From: an uncultured Lachnospiraceae bacterium
GTDB taxonomy: Bacteria; Bacillota; Clostridia; Lachnospirales; Lachnospiraceae
Length of the DNA stretch: 64,000 nt
Direction of reading: 5' to 3'
Assembly: GCA_951800685.1 (NCBI GenBank)
Contig: CATOJY010000014.1
Location: forward strand, 1 to 64,000
The position numbers and the translations under genes are program-made. How positions within the stretch are numbered: position 1 is the stretch's first letter; every line of letters begins with the position of its first letter. Positions 54,208 to 62,981 of the stretch are shown here, one piece after another. The notes beneath the pieces are model-generated. The model did not search any database, was not told the DNA's origin, and saw only the letters and a program-made list of their open reading frames with translations.

Positions 54208-55824
54208 TTATTTCACAAGATCCATCGGATCGATCAGACACTCAAGCAGTACCGATTCATCCTTTGCCAGAAAGGCATCGATCGTCTCCTGTGCATGTTC
54301 CATTGTATGCAGCCGCATGAACTTCATATCGTAAGCTGAGGTTAATTTCTCAAGATCCGGGCTCCCAGATAAATCTACGACCGAGTATTTGTCTTTGTAA
54401 GTGTAATGCTGGAATTCCCTTACCATACCTAGAAAGTTATTTTTGAGGACAATGATCTTTACTGGTACCTTAAACTGCCGCATGGTAGCAAGCTCCATCA
54501 TAGACATCTGGAAGGAACCGTCTCCACAGACGGCCACCACCTGTTTTTCAGGTGCTGCCAGTTTCGCGCCCATTGCTGCCGGAATAGAATATCCCATCGT
54601 TCCCATGCCGCCGGTGGTCAAAAATCTGCCATTCTTAACAACGTGATAATTGCAGGACCAGATCTGGTTCTGCCCAACATCGGCCACATAGACAGCGTCC
54701 TCATCCATACTCTCCGATAGCATGCGGATAAATTCAGCGGGATCCACATAATCTGGATTGGGTTTTCTCACCCGTGCCATGGTGGCACGATATCCATTCA
54801 AGGTTTCGATCCATTCCTCATGCTCACAGTGAAAGTCTTCCTTGTTAAAATCTTCAAAGATATGCCTGGCATCTCCTACCAGTGGTATAGTAGGACCGAC
54901 ATTTTTACCAATCTCTGCCGGATCCACATCGATATGTACCAGCACCTTGTTCTCTGTGATCAGATCCGGCTGGCTCACAGCACGGTCTGCCACCCTGGCA
55001 CCAACCATAATCAACAAGTCTGATTCATTCATCGCACGATTCGCATAGGGATGTCCGTTATTTCCAACCATACCGTAGTACATAGGATGTTTAGTCGGCA
55101 TTGTACTGATGCCCATCATCGTAGAAACGACCGGAACCCGATGCTTCTCAACAAACATCCGTAGTTCCATCTCTGCTTCACTCAGGCGGACACCACCGCC
55201 AACGCATAGAATCGGTTTCCTGGCCTTAGACAGTTCCTTAACAACTTTCTGGATCTGTACCGCATGGCCCTTGATCGTTGGTTTGTAAGTACGCAGGTTC
55301 ACTTCTTCTGGGTACCTGAATTTACTGATCGATGCATTCTGTATATCGATCGGCACATCGATTAATACTGGCCCTTTTCTACCAGAGTTGGCAATATAGA
55401 AAGCCTCCTTGAAAATCTTTGGGATTTCGGCAGCATCTTTTACCAGATAACTGTATTTGACAAAAGACTCCACTGCTCCAGTAATGTCCGCCTCCTGAAA
55501 TACATCAGAGCCGATCAGTTCGCTGTTTACTTGTCCGGTAATGCAGACAAGCGGGATGCTGTCCGCAAATGCCGTTGCAATACCCGTGATCACATTCGTT
55601 GCACCAGGACCAGATGTGACAGCACAGACACCCACCTGTCCGGTTACACGTGCAAAGCCGCTGGCTGCATGTGCTGCATTCTGCTCTGTACGAATCAGTA
55701 TCGTATCGACTGATGAATCCAGTATGCTGTTATAAAAGGGGCATATTGCAACTCCTGGATACCCAAATACATATTTTACGCCTTCTTCTTCCAGACATTT
55801 TACTATAGCGTCTGCACCTAACAT
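54208..55824 (-). CDS. ilvB: Acetolactate synthase large subunit
   Basis: A 538-residue TPP-dependent enzyme that condenses pyruvate units or pyruvate and 2-oxobutyrate. The TPP-binding GDGSFQMSMMELAT motif is near residue 425 and the catalytic Glu is in RTEQNAAH. The N-terminal active-site loop reads FGYPGVAICPFYNSI instead of the usual GYPGGA..P.YD, which marks it as a diverged member of the family. Located downstream of metH and upstream of both small-subunit genes, it starts the ilv cluster. Confidence 0.92.
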   Translation of the reverse strand: MLGADAIVKCLEEEGVKYVFGYPGVAICPFYNSILDSSVDTILIRTEQNAAHAASGFARVTGQVGVCAVTSGPGATNVITGIATAFADSIPLVCITGQVNSELIGSDVFQEADITGAVESFVKYSYLVKDAAEIPKIFKEAFYIANSGRKGPVLIDVPIDIQNASISKFRYPEEVNLRTYKPTIKGHAVQIQKVVKELSKARKPILCVGGGVRLSEAEMELRMFVEKHRVPVVSTMMGISTMPTKHPMYYGMVGNNGHPYANRAMNESDLLIMVGARVADRAVSQPDLITENKVLVHIDVDPAEIGKNVGPTIPLVGDARHIFEDFNKEDFHCEHEEWIETLNGYRATMARVRKPNPDYVDPAEFIRMLSESMDEDAVYVADVGQNQIWSCNYHVVKNGRFLTTGGMGTMGYSIPAAMGAKLAAPEKQVVAVCGDGSFQMSMMELATMRQFKVPVKIIVLKNNFLGMVREFQHYTYKDKYSVVDLSGSPDLEKLTSAYDMKFMRLHTMEHAQETIDAFLAKDESVLLECLIDPMDLVK

Positions 55825-55911
55825 AGTTCACTCTCCCTTTTCCTTATCTATTCATGATGGTCAAAGTTATCTATTCTTCCTGCCCTAAGACTGCCAGCCA
55901 CTCATTGATGT

Positions 55912-58374
55912 CTAGGATTCTATCTGCAAAATTCTCTGTGTCAGTTTAACAGCGTCTGCTGCATCCTTAGAATATCCGTCAGCCCCAATCTCATCAGCAT
56001 ATTCCTGGGTGATCACAGCACCGCCAATGATGATTTTGGCATCTACCTGCTTCTTTTTTGCATATTCGATCACATGCTGCATCTGCTGCATGGTCGTAGT
56101 CATAAGCGCTGATAACGCAATAACTTGGGCATGGTGTTCTTTTGCAGCAGCAATGATCTTCTCTTTTGAAACATCTTTGCCGAGATCGATCACTTTAAAA
56201 CCATAATTTTTGAGCATCAACGCTACTAAATTTTTGCCGATATCATGAATGTCGCCTTCTACTGTTGCAATCACTACGGTGGGCATCTCCTGTCCAGCTT
56301 GTCCTTCTAACAGCATCGGTTCCAAATATTCTATCGAGGTCTTCATCGCTTCCGCACTGGCAATCAACTGTGGCAGGAAATATTTCCCTTTGTCAAACAA
56401 CTCTCCCACTTCATTGATTGCAGGCAGGAGCACACTATCCAGAAGATCTTTTGCCGTATATCCTTCTTTCAGGGCTTTTCTCGTGTCTTCTACGATTGCA
56501 CTGCCGTTTCCCTTTATCACATCAATAGATAGTTTCTCTTTTACGCTGCCAGCTTGTGTCTGTGCGGCGGCTGTTTGTCCCAGATGGATGCCGGTACTCT
56601 TAACAGGTGTCACACCCAGCGCTTCCCGTTTTGCCTGCACGGCATCCATCAGTTGGATATACCGCAGATCTGCACCGTCTTTATGCAGCAGAAGATCTGA
56701 GGCAAACGCGCAGCTGACCAACAATTCCTGGGACGGATTTGCGATCGCCATAGTCAGTCCCGCTTGGATCGCCATAGTCAGAAAAGTGGTGTTGATAAAG
56801 GCCCTCTCTGGAAGTCCGAAGGAAATATTAGATAGTCCACAAATCGTTGCAAGACCGTTTGCTTTGCAATGACGGATTGTTTCGAGTGTCTCTAGCGCCG
56901 CCGTTTTATTGGCGCCTACCGTTGTCACCAGCCCATCTACTATGATGTCTTCCCGGCGCATGCCAAGACTGCAGGCACGTTCCAGTATCTTATCAATAAT
57001 GGAGATCTTGTCTGCAAGATTCTCCGGCAGCCCATCGTCTGATAATGGCAGAAGGACGAACATAGCACCATATTTTTGGGCAATCGGCAGAAGGGTATTA
57101 AATTTTGCTTTCTCATAAGAGATAGAGTTGATCAGCGCTCTGCCAGGATATCTGCGCAGCGCCGCCTCCAGCACATCTACATGGCTGGAATCCAGAGACA
57201 ATGGTAAGTTTGTGACGCTGCCAACAGTATCGATTGCCCGCAGCATCATTGCCTTTTCATCGATACCGCCCATCCCCATATTGATATCCAGGATACCGGC
57301 TCCGCAGGCTTCCTGCTCTGCCGCAAAGTCTGCGACCATTTCCATGGAACCTGCCCGAAGTTCTTCCTGCAGCTTCTTCTTACCAGTAGGATTGATCCTC
57401 TCTCCGACTATGATAAAATTATCCTCTAATCCAAATGCGATGGTCTGTCTTTCACTGGTGAGGAACCGCTTATCAGGCGTTTTTCTTTGAGGCAGCGGCC
57501 TGTCGCTGACCATTTCCACCAGCGCCCTTATATGAGCCGGCGTCGTTCCACAGCATCCACCAAGAATAGACGCACCAGCATCCACCAGCGCCTTCATACA
57601 TTCACCGAATGCAAACGCACCCATATCATAGACGGTGTTCCCATTCTTGTCTAAAGATGGCAGCCCAGCATTTGGTTTGGCGATGATCGGAACCGAAGTC
57701 ACTTCCGCCATCTTTTGCACGATCTCTACCATCTTGTCCGGGCCTGTGGAACAGTTGGTTCCCACCGCATCGGCGCCAAGACTTTCTAACACCACAGCCG
57801 CCGTCACGGCATCCGTTCCGTACAGGGTTCTTCCATCTGATTCAAATGTCATAGTTGCCATGACCGGCAGATCACAGACTTCCTTCGCCGCAATCAGTGC
57901 CGCCCTTGTTTCCTGCAGGCTCATCATCGTCTCTACTACCAGAAGATCGACGCCTGCCTCAACCAGATATCGGATCTGTTCTTTGTAAACTTCTATTAAT
58001 TCTTCAAAGTCAAGGTTTCCAATAGGAGCAAGCTGCTCCCCTGTCATGGTGAGATCACCTGCCACATAGGCCCTGCCGTCCACCGCCTCTTTCGAGAGGG
58101 CAACCAGTTCTAAGTTGATCTGCCGCACATTGTCTTCCAGACCGTACTCACGTAGTTTGATACGGTTGGCTGTAAAGGTTGGCGCATAGACAATCTGTGT
58201 TCCAGCTGAAAGGAAGGCGCGCTGAAGTGCGATCATGATCTCACGATTCTCCAGGATCCACCGTTCAGGACATACTCCCGTGGGCATTCCCTTCTGCTGC
58301 AGATTCGATCCAGTAGCGCCATCCAGAAAAACAGGCCGTTCTTTAATCCATGAGCGAAATCTCTCTTTATTCAT
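55912..58374 (-). CDS. metH: Cobalamin-dependent methionine synthase (MetH, no activation domain)
   Basis: An 820-residue modular enzyme for the last step of methionine synthesis. Order: homocysteine methyltransferase domain (Zn ligands in TNCSTGPDK and GGCCGTTP), pterin-binding domain for methyltetrahydrofolate (about 330-580), B12 cap, and B12-binding Rossmann domain with DIHDIGKNL (DxHxxG). The C-terminal S-adenosylmethionine reactivation domain of E. coli MetH is absent, as in other Firmicutes where it is a separate protein, which is not found in this window. The start at 58374 overlaps the upstream lipoprotein gene by eight bases. Confidence 0.93.
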   Translation of the reverse strand: MNKERFRSWIKERPVFLDGATGSNLQQKGMPTGVCPERWILENREIMIALQRAFLSAGTQIVYAPTFTANRIKLREYGLEDNVRQINLELVALSKEAVDGRAYVAGDLTMTGEQLAPIGNLDFEELIEVYKEQIRYLVEAGVDLLVVETMMSLQETRAALIAAKEVCDLPVMATMTFESDGRTLYGTDAVTAAVVLESLGADAVGTNCSTGPDKMVEIVQKMAEVTSVPIIAKPNAGLPSLDKNGNTVYDMGAFAFGECMKALVDAGASILGGCCGTTPAHIRALVEMVSDRPLPQRKTPDKRFLTSERQTIAFGLEDNFIIVGERINPTGKKKLQEELRAGSMEMVADFAAEQEACGAGILDINMGMGGIDEKAMMLRAIDTVGSVTNLPLSLDSSHVDVLEAALRRYPGRALINSISYEKAKFNTLLPIAQKYGAMFVLLPLSDDGLPENLADKISIIDKILERACSLGMRREDIIVDGLVTTVGANKTAALETLETIRHCKANGLATICGLSNISFGLPERAFINTTFLTMAIQAGLTMAIANPSQELLVSCAFASDLLLHKDGADLRYIQLMDAVQAKREALGVTPVKSTGIHLGQTAAAQTQAGSVKEKLSIDVIKGNGSAIVEDTRKALKEGYTAKDLLDSVLLPAINEVGELFDKGKYFLPQLIASAEAMKTSIEYLEPMLLEGQAGQEMPTVVIATVEGDIHDIGKNLVALMLKNYGFKVIDLGKDVSKEKIIAAAKEHHAQVIALSALMTTTMQQMQHVIEYAKKKQVDAKIIIGGAVITQEYADEIGADGYSKDAADAVKLTQRILQIES

Positions 58375-59035
58375 TTTCCAATGTATTCTCCTGTGTCGTA
58401 TCTGCTTCTGGTTCCTCATAGAAAACGGTATCATCGGTGTCAAAATTATCGGCAGAATCATCTGCTTCTGTGTCTGCTTCCGGTTCGCTGGTTTCTTCAG
58501 ACGACTCTTCCTCTGTCTTGTTCAGATAACCGCCTCCAAGAATTCCGTTTTCTTCCGTGTAAGTGATCCCCTCCCCTTCTGGAATTTCCCCGTGAAGGAT
58601 AGAGATAATGTATTGAATGCGGATGTTGGCCCTGTCATAATATTCCCTGGCCGCCTCTGCAACTGGTTCGTCAAAAACTTCTGCTTCATAAGCGCTGTGA
58701 TACAGCGCAACCGCCTGCTTCATATTCTCATCCGCTTCATCAGCCAGACTTTCCACTGCAGAGAACTGATCTGGTACGGCAAGTTCCGCCATCCATGTAA
58801 ACTCTGCCTGCAGCTGGTCTAAATAAGAAAGCAACTGTTCTTTGGCATCCTCTGAAGAGGCATCGATCGCATTCATGCTGTCATTGTAAGCAGCGATATG
58901 TTCAAAAAAGGTATCCATATCTTCCTGATAAGCAGTTAATTCCTCATTTTGTCCACATGCCGTAAGCAAAATGCAAAGCAAAACGACAGCGCACAAAACC
59001 GACACTCTGCCATTTGTTTTATTTCTGGTCCTCAC
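58367..59035 (-). CDS. Lipoprotein of unknown function
   Basis: A 222-residue lipoprotein. Its signal ends in the lipobox LTAC (Cys27). The mature part has a helical region (about 30-165) and an acidic, low-complexity C-terminal tail rich in Glu, Asp and Ser. No recognised domain. It overlaps the metH start by eight bases (ATGAATAA), so its translation is probably coupled to metH; a functional link is not obvious. Confidence 0.75.
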   Translation of the reverse strand: MRTRNKTNGRVSVLCAVVLLCILLTACGQNEELTAYQEDMDTFFEHIAAYNDSMNAIDASSEDAKEQLLSYLDQLQAEFTWMAELAVPDQFSAVESLADEADENMKQAVALYHSAYEAEVFDEPVAEAAREYYDRANIRIQYIISILHGEIPEGEGITYTEENGILGGGYLNKTEEESSEETSEPEADTEADDSADNFDTDDTVFYEEPEADTTQENTLENE

Positions 59036-59130
59036 ACGTAAATCCTCCGGTTATCCATTCTGATTTTGTACATGATGTTCTATGCTGCGCTACGCCAGAT
59101 GAAACAGTATCATGGAATTGCCACTGGCTC

Positions 59131-59760
59131 TTACCTGGTTCCGAAGATTCTGTCGCCAGCATCACCCAGTCCTGGACAGATATAAGCATGCTCGTTCAGA
59201 CAGCGATCCAGATGGCCCACATAGATTTGTATATCTGGATGATCTTTCCTAAGACGTTCCAGCCCCTCCGGAGCAGCGATGATACACATGAATTTAATAT
59301 GTCTGCCGCCGTGCTGCTTGATGAAATCTACTGCCTCGGAACCAGAACCGCCGGTTGCCAGCATCGGGTCCACAACTACGATTGTTCGCTGGTCGATTGG
59401 TTCAGGCAGTTTACAGTAATATTCGTGTGGATCGTGGGTCACCGGATCTCTGTATAGACCGATATGGCCTACCTTTGCGCTGGGCACTAGTGCAAGAATG
59501 CCGTTGACCATGCCAAGACCTGCCCGCAGGATCGGCACTACAGCCATCTTTTTACCTGCAATTTTGGGTGTCATACATTTCTCGATCGGTGTCTCTACCT
59601 CTACATCTTCCAGCGGCAGATCCCTGAGCGCCTCATATCCCATCAACGTAGCGATTTCCTCGATACATTTCCTGAATTCATTTGTTCCCGTGTTGATATC
59701 CCTGATCTGGGAAATCTTATGCTGGATTAGTGGATGATCCATAACAAATACATTTTCCAT
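59131..59760 (-). CDS. upp: Uracil phosphoribosyltransferase
   Basis: A 209-residue salvage enzyme: uracil plus PRPP to UMP. The PRPP-binding loop [12 protein letters not shown] and the C-terminal uracil-binding region ([13 protein letters not shown]) are intact. The start at 59760 has GAGG upstream. It is divergent from the uracil transporter gene and has its own promoter. Confidence 0.97.
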   Translation of the reverse strand: MENVFVMDHPLIQHKISQIRDINTGTNEFRKCIEEIATLMGYEALRDLPLEDVEVETPIEKCMTPKIAGKKMAVVPILRAGLGMVNGILALVPSAKVGHIGLYRDPVTHDPHEYYCKLPEPIDQRTIVVVDPMLATGGSGSEAVDFIKQHGGRHIKFMCIIAAPEGLERLRKDHPDIQIYVGHLDRCLNEHAYICPGLGDAGDRIFGTR

Positions 59761-59836
59761 CTTTCGTCCTCTTTTCTTCTTCCTGTCCTGCGTGTAAAAA
59801 TACACTATTGCTATCTCTTCTAATACTTCTCTCTAA

Positions 59837-59865
59837 ATAGTAATGATTTCTGACGTTTAAGTCAA
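59837..59865 (-). promoter_or_regulatory. Predicted upp promoter
   Basis: Minus-strand TTGACT (59860-59865) and TACTAT (59837-59842) with a 17-base spacer lie about 77 bases upstream of the upp start codon. Confidence 0.55.
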
Positions 59866-59912
59866 CAATTTTTATCGTTACTTTTAAGAGGGGATGTTTT
59901 TACCAAATTCTC

Positions 59913-59941
59913 TTGCCAAAAGGCACAACAGTCCTTATAAT
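59913..59941 (+). promoter_or_regulatory. Predicted uraA promoter and leader hairpin
   Basis: TTGCCA (59913-59918) and TATAAT (59936-59941) have a 17-base spacer. The leader from about 59948 contains GTAACAGT (59952-59959) pairing with ACTGTTAC (59977-59984); no T-tract follows, so it is not a simple terminator. Whether it is a pyrimidine control element is not known. Confidence 0.6.
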
Positions 59942-60032
59942 CTCTTTAGGCGTAACAGTTTGGATATTTTCTTTGCACTGTTACTGATCAGATACTTAAT
60001 TATTTTATACGTTATGAGAAGGGAGATTTATA

Positions 60033-61409
60033 ATGAACAACAATTTTGAAACTATCCGCGACGCGCGGGCACTAGGTGTCCCCAAGATGCTGCTATTGGG
60101 ATTGCAGCATATGTTCGCGATGTTTGGTGCAACGATTTTGGTACCGATCTTGGTGAACAGTTATTTTAACGGAGAGGGTCTTTCGATTCAGGTAACATTG
60201 TTTTTTGCAGGAATCGGCACCCTCTTTTTCCATGTCTGTTCTAAACTGAAAGTGCCTGCATTTTTGGGATCCTCTTTCGCATTCTTAGGTGGATTTGCCA
60301 CCGTAGCAAATCTGGATTCTGGTATCTTCGCCGGTATGACTTACGGGGAGAAATTGCCTTATGCCTGTGGTGGTATTGTGATCGCCGGTCTGCTGTATCT
60401 GCTCCTTGCACTGGTGATTAAGGTGGTTGGTGTAAAACAGGTTATGCGTTTTCTGCCTCCGGTGGTGACTGGCCCGATTATCATCTGTATCGGCTTAAGC
60501 TTAGCGCCTTCCGCAGTCAATAATGCATCCTCCAACTGGTTCCTGGCACTGACCGCTCTGGTTGTTATCGTTATTTTCAATATCTGGGGCAAGGGAATGT
60601 GGAAAATCATTCCAATTTTATTAGGGGTAGTGATCTCTTATGCTGTCGCTCTTGCAATGAATGCTTTTGGATTTACCAATGCAGACGGAAGCGCTATTCT
60701 AGATTTTTCCGGCGTAGCTGCTTCTTCTTTCGTGGGTCTGCCGCCTTTTATGGTCTGTAAATTCGACGTGACTGCGATCCTCGTTATGGCGCCAATCGCT
60801 CTGGCAACTATGATGGAACACATCGGAGATATCTCTGCGATCTCTGCTACAGTGGGTGAAAATTATCTGGAAGATCCCGGATTGCATCGTACGTTGGTTG
60901 GTGACGGTCTTGCTACTTCCATCTCAGCGCTGTTTGGTGGTCCTGCGAACACTACTTATGGGGAGAATACAGGGGTACTTGAGTTAAGCAAGGTTCATGA
61001 TCCCAAAGTGATCCGTCTGGCGGCTCTTTATGCCATCATTTTAAGCTTTATTCCGAAGATGTCTGCTATTATCGGTTCGCTTCCTTCCGCGATCATTGGT
61101 GGTGTCAGTTTCATCCTCTACGGCATGATCTCTGCGATTGGTGTCAGAAACGTAGTGGAAAATAAAGTAGATTTTACAAAGTCAAGAAATCTGATTATCG
61201 CTGCAGTCATTCTGGTATGTGGTTTAGGTTTCGCAAATGGCCTTACCTTTACAGTGGGCGGCACTTCCATCACCTTGACTTCTCTCGCGATTGCTGCTCT
61301 CGCGGGCATCTTGCTAAATGCGGTTCTGCCTGGCAACGATTATGCATTCGGTGAGAATCCGAGCGGAGATATCAATAGAGGTGTCAGCTTCAATCCGCAG
61401 AAAAAATAA
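60033..61409 (+). CDS. uraA: Uracil permease (NCS2 family)
   Basis: A 458-residue NCS2 (UraA/UapA) proton symporter with about fourteen membrane segments and the family signature for nucleobase sites (the GAGIGT-like segment near residue 63 and the ALSALFGGPANTTYGENTGV motif). It starts after GAAGGGAG. Divergent from upp, it completes uracil import and salvage. A strong bidirectional terminator follows it. Confidence 0.95.
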   Translation: MNNNFETIRDARALGVPKMLLLGLQHMFAMFGATILVPILVNSYFNGEGLSIQVTLFFAGIGTLFFHVCSKLKVPAFLGSSFAFLGGFATVANLDSGIFAGMTYGEKLPYACGGIVIAGLLYLLLALVIKVVGVKQVMRFLPPVVTGPIIICIGLSLAPSAVNNASSNWFLALTALVVIVIFNIWGKGMWKIIPILLGVVISYAVALAMNAFGFTNADGSAILDFSGVAASSFVGLPPFMVCKFDVTAILVMAPIALATMMEHIGDISAISATVGENYLEDPGLHRTLVGDGLATSISALFGGPANTTYGENTGVLELSKVHDPKVIRLAALYAIILSFIPKMSAIIGSLPSAIIGGVSFILYGMISAIGVRNVVENKVDFTKSRNLIIAAVILVCGLGFANGLTFTVGGTSITLTSLAIAALAGILLNAVLPGNDYAFGENPSGDINRGVSFNPQKK

Positions 61410-61410
61410 G

Positions 61411-61467
61411 AACATAGAAAAACCTGCCCTTCAATTTGGACCAACGGGCAGGTTTTTCTATGTTTGG
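61411..61467. terminator. Bidirectional terminator between uraA and the HMA gene
   Basis: A perfect 19-base stem: 61411-61429 pairs with 61446-61464, with T-tracts on both outer flanks (TTTTTCTATGTTT on plus). It ends uraA on one strand and the arsR-HMA unit on the other. Confidence 0.9.
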
Positions 61468-61475
61468 CTATTCTT

Positions 61476-61694
61476 CTATAATGTGATCTCACAGTCAGGC
61501 TCCACTTTCTTACATGCTTTCAGCACCTTCTTCATAACAGCCTGTTCATCTGCACCTTCTGTAAATTCCACTTTCATCTTCTGTGTCATAAAGCTGACAA
61601 CAGCGTCCGCAACCCCTTCTGTTTTCTTAGCTGCCTGCTGCATCTTTTCCGCACAGGTTGCACAGTCTACTTCGATCTTATACGTTTTGCTCAT
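61476..61694 (-). CDS. Small heavy-metal-associated (HMA) protein
   Basis: A 72-residue CopZ-like protein with one ferredoxin-like HMA domain. The metal site is DCATCAEKM (CxxC) at residues 10-18, differing from the usual MxCxxC by Val-Asp before the first Cys. It follows an ArsR-type repressor gene in the same direction by about 142 bases. No P-type ATPase is nearby in this window, so its target transporter is elsewhere or this is a stand-alone chaperone. Confidence 0.88.
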   Translation of the reverse strand: MSKTYKIEVDCATCAEKMQQAAKKTEGVADAVVSFMTQKMKVEFTEGADEQAVMKKVLKACKKVEPDCEITL

Positions 61695-61836
61695 TCTCGT
61701 CCTCCGTTCTTACCATGACCAGAGCGCATTTTTCCGGTCTCCTTGTCCTTGAACAGTTGATCTGCACACCTATAGCATCCAGTCTCTGCACATGGAAAAT
61801 GCAGGCATAGTGCGCATCTAAAAAGACATGGCTCAG

Positions 61837-62220
61837 TTATTCTTCAACATGTTCCATTCCCATACTGATGATTGCCCGCACATGCTCGTCATCCAGAGAA
61901 TAGAAAATTGATTTTCCATCCCTGCGGAACTTCACAAGTTTAGATGTCTTGAGAATTCTCAACTGGTGACTTACGGAAGACTGGCTTAAGTTCAGAAGTT
62001 TCGCGATATCGTTGACACATAGTTCATTCTCAAACATGGCGTATAGAATTTTGATCCTGGTGGAATCCCCGAATACCTTAAACAGTTCTGCAAGATCATA
62101 CAGAATCTCGTCGTCTGGCTGCTGTTCCTGAATGCTCTTTAGGACATCTTCCTGCATCTCTGATAACGCTTTTTCTGTGGATGCTGGAATTCCTTCTACA
62201 TTCCTGCTCATTTCTGTCAT
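61837..62220 (-). CDS. ArsR family metal-responsive repressor
   Basis: A 127-residue winged-helix protein. The DNA-binding helix is LNLSQSSVSHQLRILKTSKLV with an ELCVNDIAK motif (metal-site 1 type Cys is present) and the C-terminal DDEHVRAIISMGMEHVEE is like the alpha-5 site of zinc sensors (CzrA/SmtB). The start at 62220 has GGAAGG upstream. An operator-like palindrome lies upstream at 62283-62304. Confidence 0.9.
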   Translation of the reverse strand: MTEMSRNVEGIPASTEKALSEMQEDVLKSIQEQQPDDEILYDLAELFKVFGDSTRIKILYAMFENELCVNDIAKLLNLSQSSVSHQLRILKTSKLVKFRRDGKSIFYSLDDEHVRAIISMGMEHVEE

Positions 62221-62282
62221 TACTGCCACCTTCCCTCTCCTACAAGTGATATCCATGATCACAAAATTTTGAATTTGCTACA

Positions 62283-62304
62283 CATATGTTCAACTGTTCA
62301 TATG
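62283..62304. promoter_or_regulatory. ArsR-type operator candidate
   Basis: CATATGTTCAACTGTTCATATG at 62283-62304 has palindromic CATATG ends and TTCA/TGTTCA elements like ArsR/CzrA sites. It is 63 bases upstream of the arsR ATG and probably mediates its own repression. Confidence 0.55.
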
Positions 62305-62392
62305 TATGATAATAAATTTTTTGTCTCTTGTCAATATCTTATGTAATTTAGTTTCTGGTTTTCTTTAGCAGTAACGATAAGAGGAAGCAGGA

Positions 62393-62866
62393 TCACATGG
62401 CGATCGCGTTATCAGCACACCCTTCTGTATCCTCCATTTTTTCCAATTTCTTCAGCCGCTGCACAAATTCCTGGTTTTCAGAAAAGCTGGCTTTTAAGAA
62501 GGCGTTGATCACTTCTATTGCCGTATAATATCCGATCACCTCTCCACCGATCGCCATCACCTGCACATTGTCATGCTCCACGCACTGATGTGCACAGTAG
62601 ACATCGTGGAGAAGTCCTGCCCGTATGCCTTTGATCTTGTTACATGCGATTACGGCACCGATTCCTGTCGAGCAGACCATGATTCCCCTTTCTGCTGTTC
62701 CATTCAGTATCGCCGCACATACTTTCTGCGCGATATCCGGGAAATCAACCATTTTCGTTGAATAACATCCAAAATCCTCTATCTCATGACCCTGCTTTTT
62801 CAAATATGCGATAAGTTGTTGTTTCATAGCATATCCGCAGTGGTCTGATCCAATTGCCAGTTTCAT
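62393..62866 (-). CDS. rpiB: Ribose 5-phosphate isomerase B
   Basis: A 157-residue RpiB/LacAB enzyme that interconverts ribose 5-phosphate and ribulose 5-phosphate. The catalytic Cys is in VCSTGIGAVIACNK (usually CGTGIG), the phosphate-binding start reads IGSDHCGY, and HDVYCAHQCVEHDN plus MAIGGEVIG complete the site. It may also act as an allose- or galactose-phosphate isomerase. A predicted pseudoknot lies in its leader. Confidence 0.93.
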   Translation of the reverse strand: MKLAIGSDHCGYAMKQQLIAYLKKQGHEIEDFGCYSTKMVDFPDIAQKVCAAILNGTAERGIMVCSTGIGAVIACNKIKGIRAGLLHDVYCAHQCVEHDNVQVMAIGGEVIGYYTAIEVINAFLKASFSENQEFVQRLKKLEKMEDTEGCADNAIAM

Positions 62867-62879
62867 GTTTCACCTCATT

Positions 62880-62933
62880 CTGTACGGCTTTTTTATCGGT
62901 TCAGATTCGCGGATGCCGTACAGACGCGAATCC
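62880..62933 (-). promoter_or_regulatory. Predicted H-type pseudoknot in the rpiB leader
   Basis: On the minus strand GATTCGCG (62932-62925) pairs with CGCGAATC (62911-62904), and CTGTACGGC in its loop (62923-62915) pairs perfectly with GCCGTACAG downstream (62888-62880). Connecting loops are 1, 3 and 15 bases; the last is A-rich. The GAGGTG ribosome binding site follows four bases after the second stem. A weak -10 (TATAAT, 62958-62963) lies upstream. The second stem could be read as an alternative hairpin instead. No known riboswitch class for rpiB is recognised. Confidence 0.5.
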
Positions 62934-62981
62934 AGAGTTAGCGATTTCTTCCTTAATATTATAAATAGGTTATATCCAGCT

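Noticed and set aside
55825-55911. Possible T-box or other amino-acid leader before ilvB
   Set aside because: The gap between metH and ilvB is only 87 bases and has no Stem I, T-box core (TGGNACC) or terminator/antiterminator pair.
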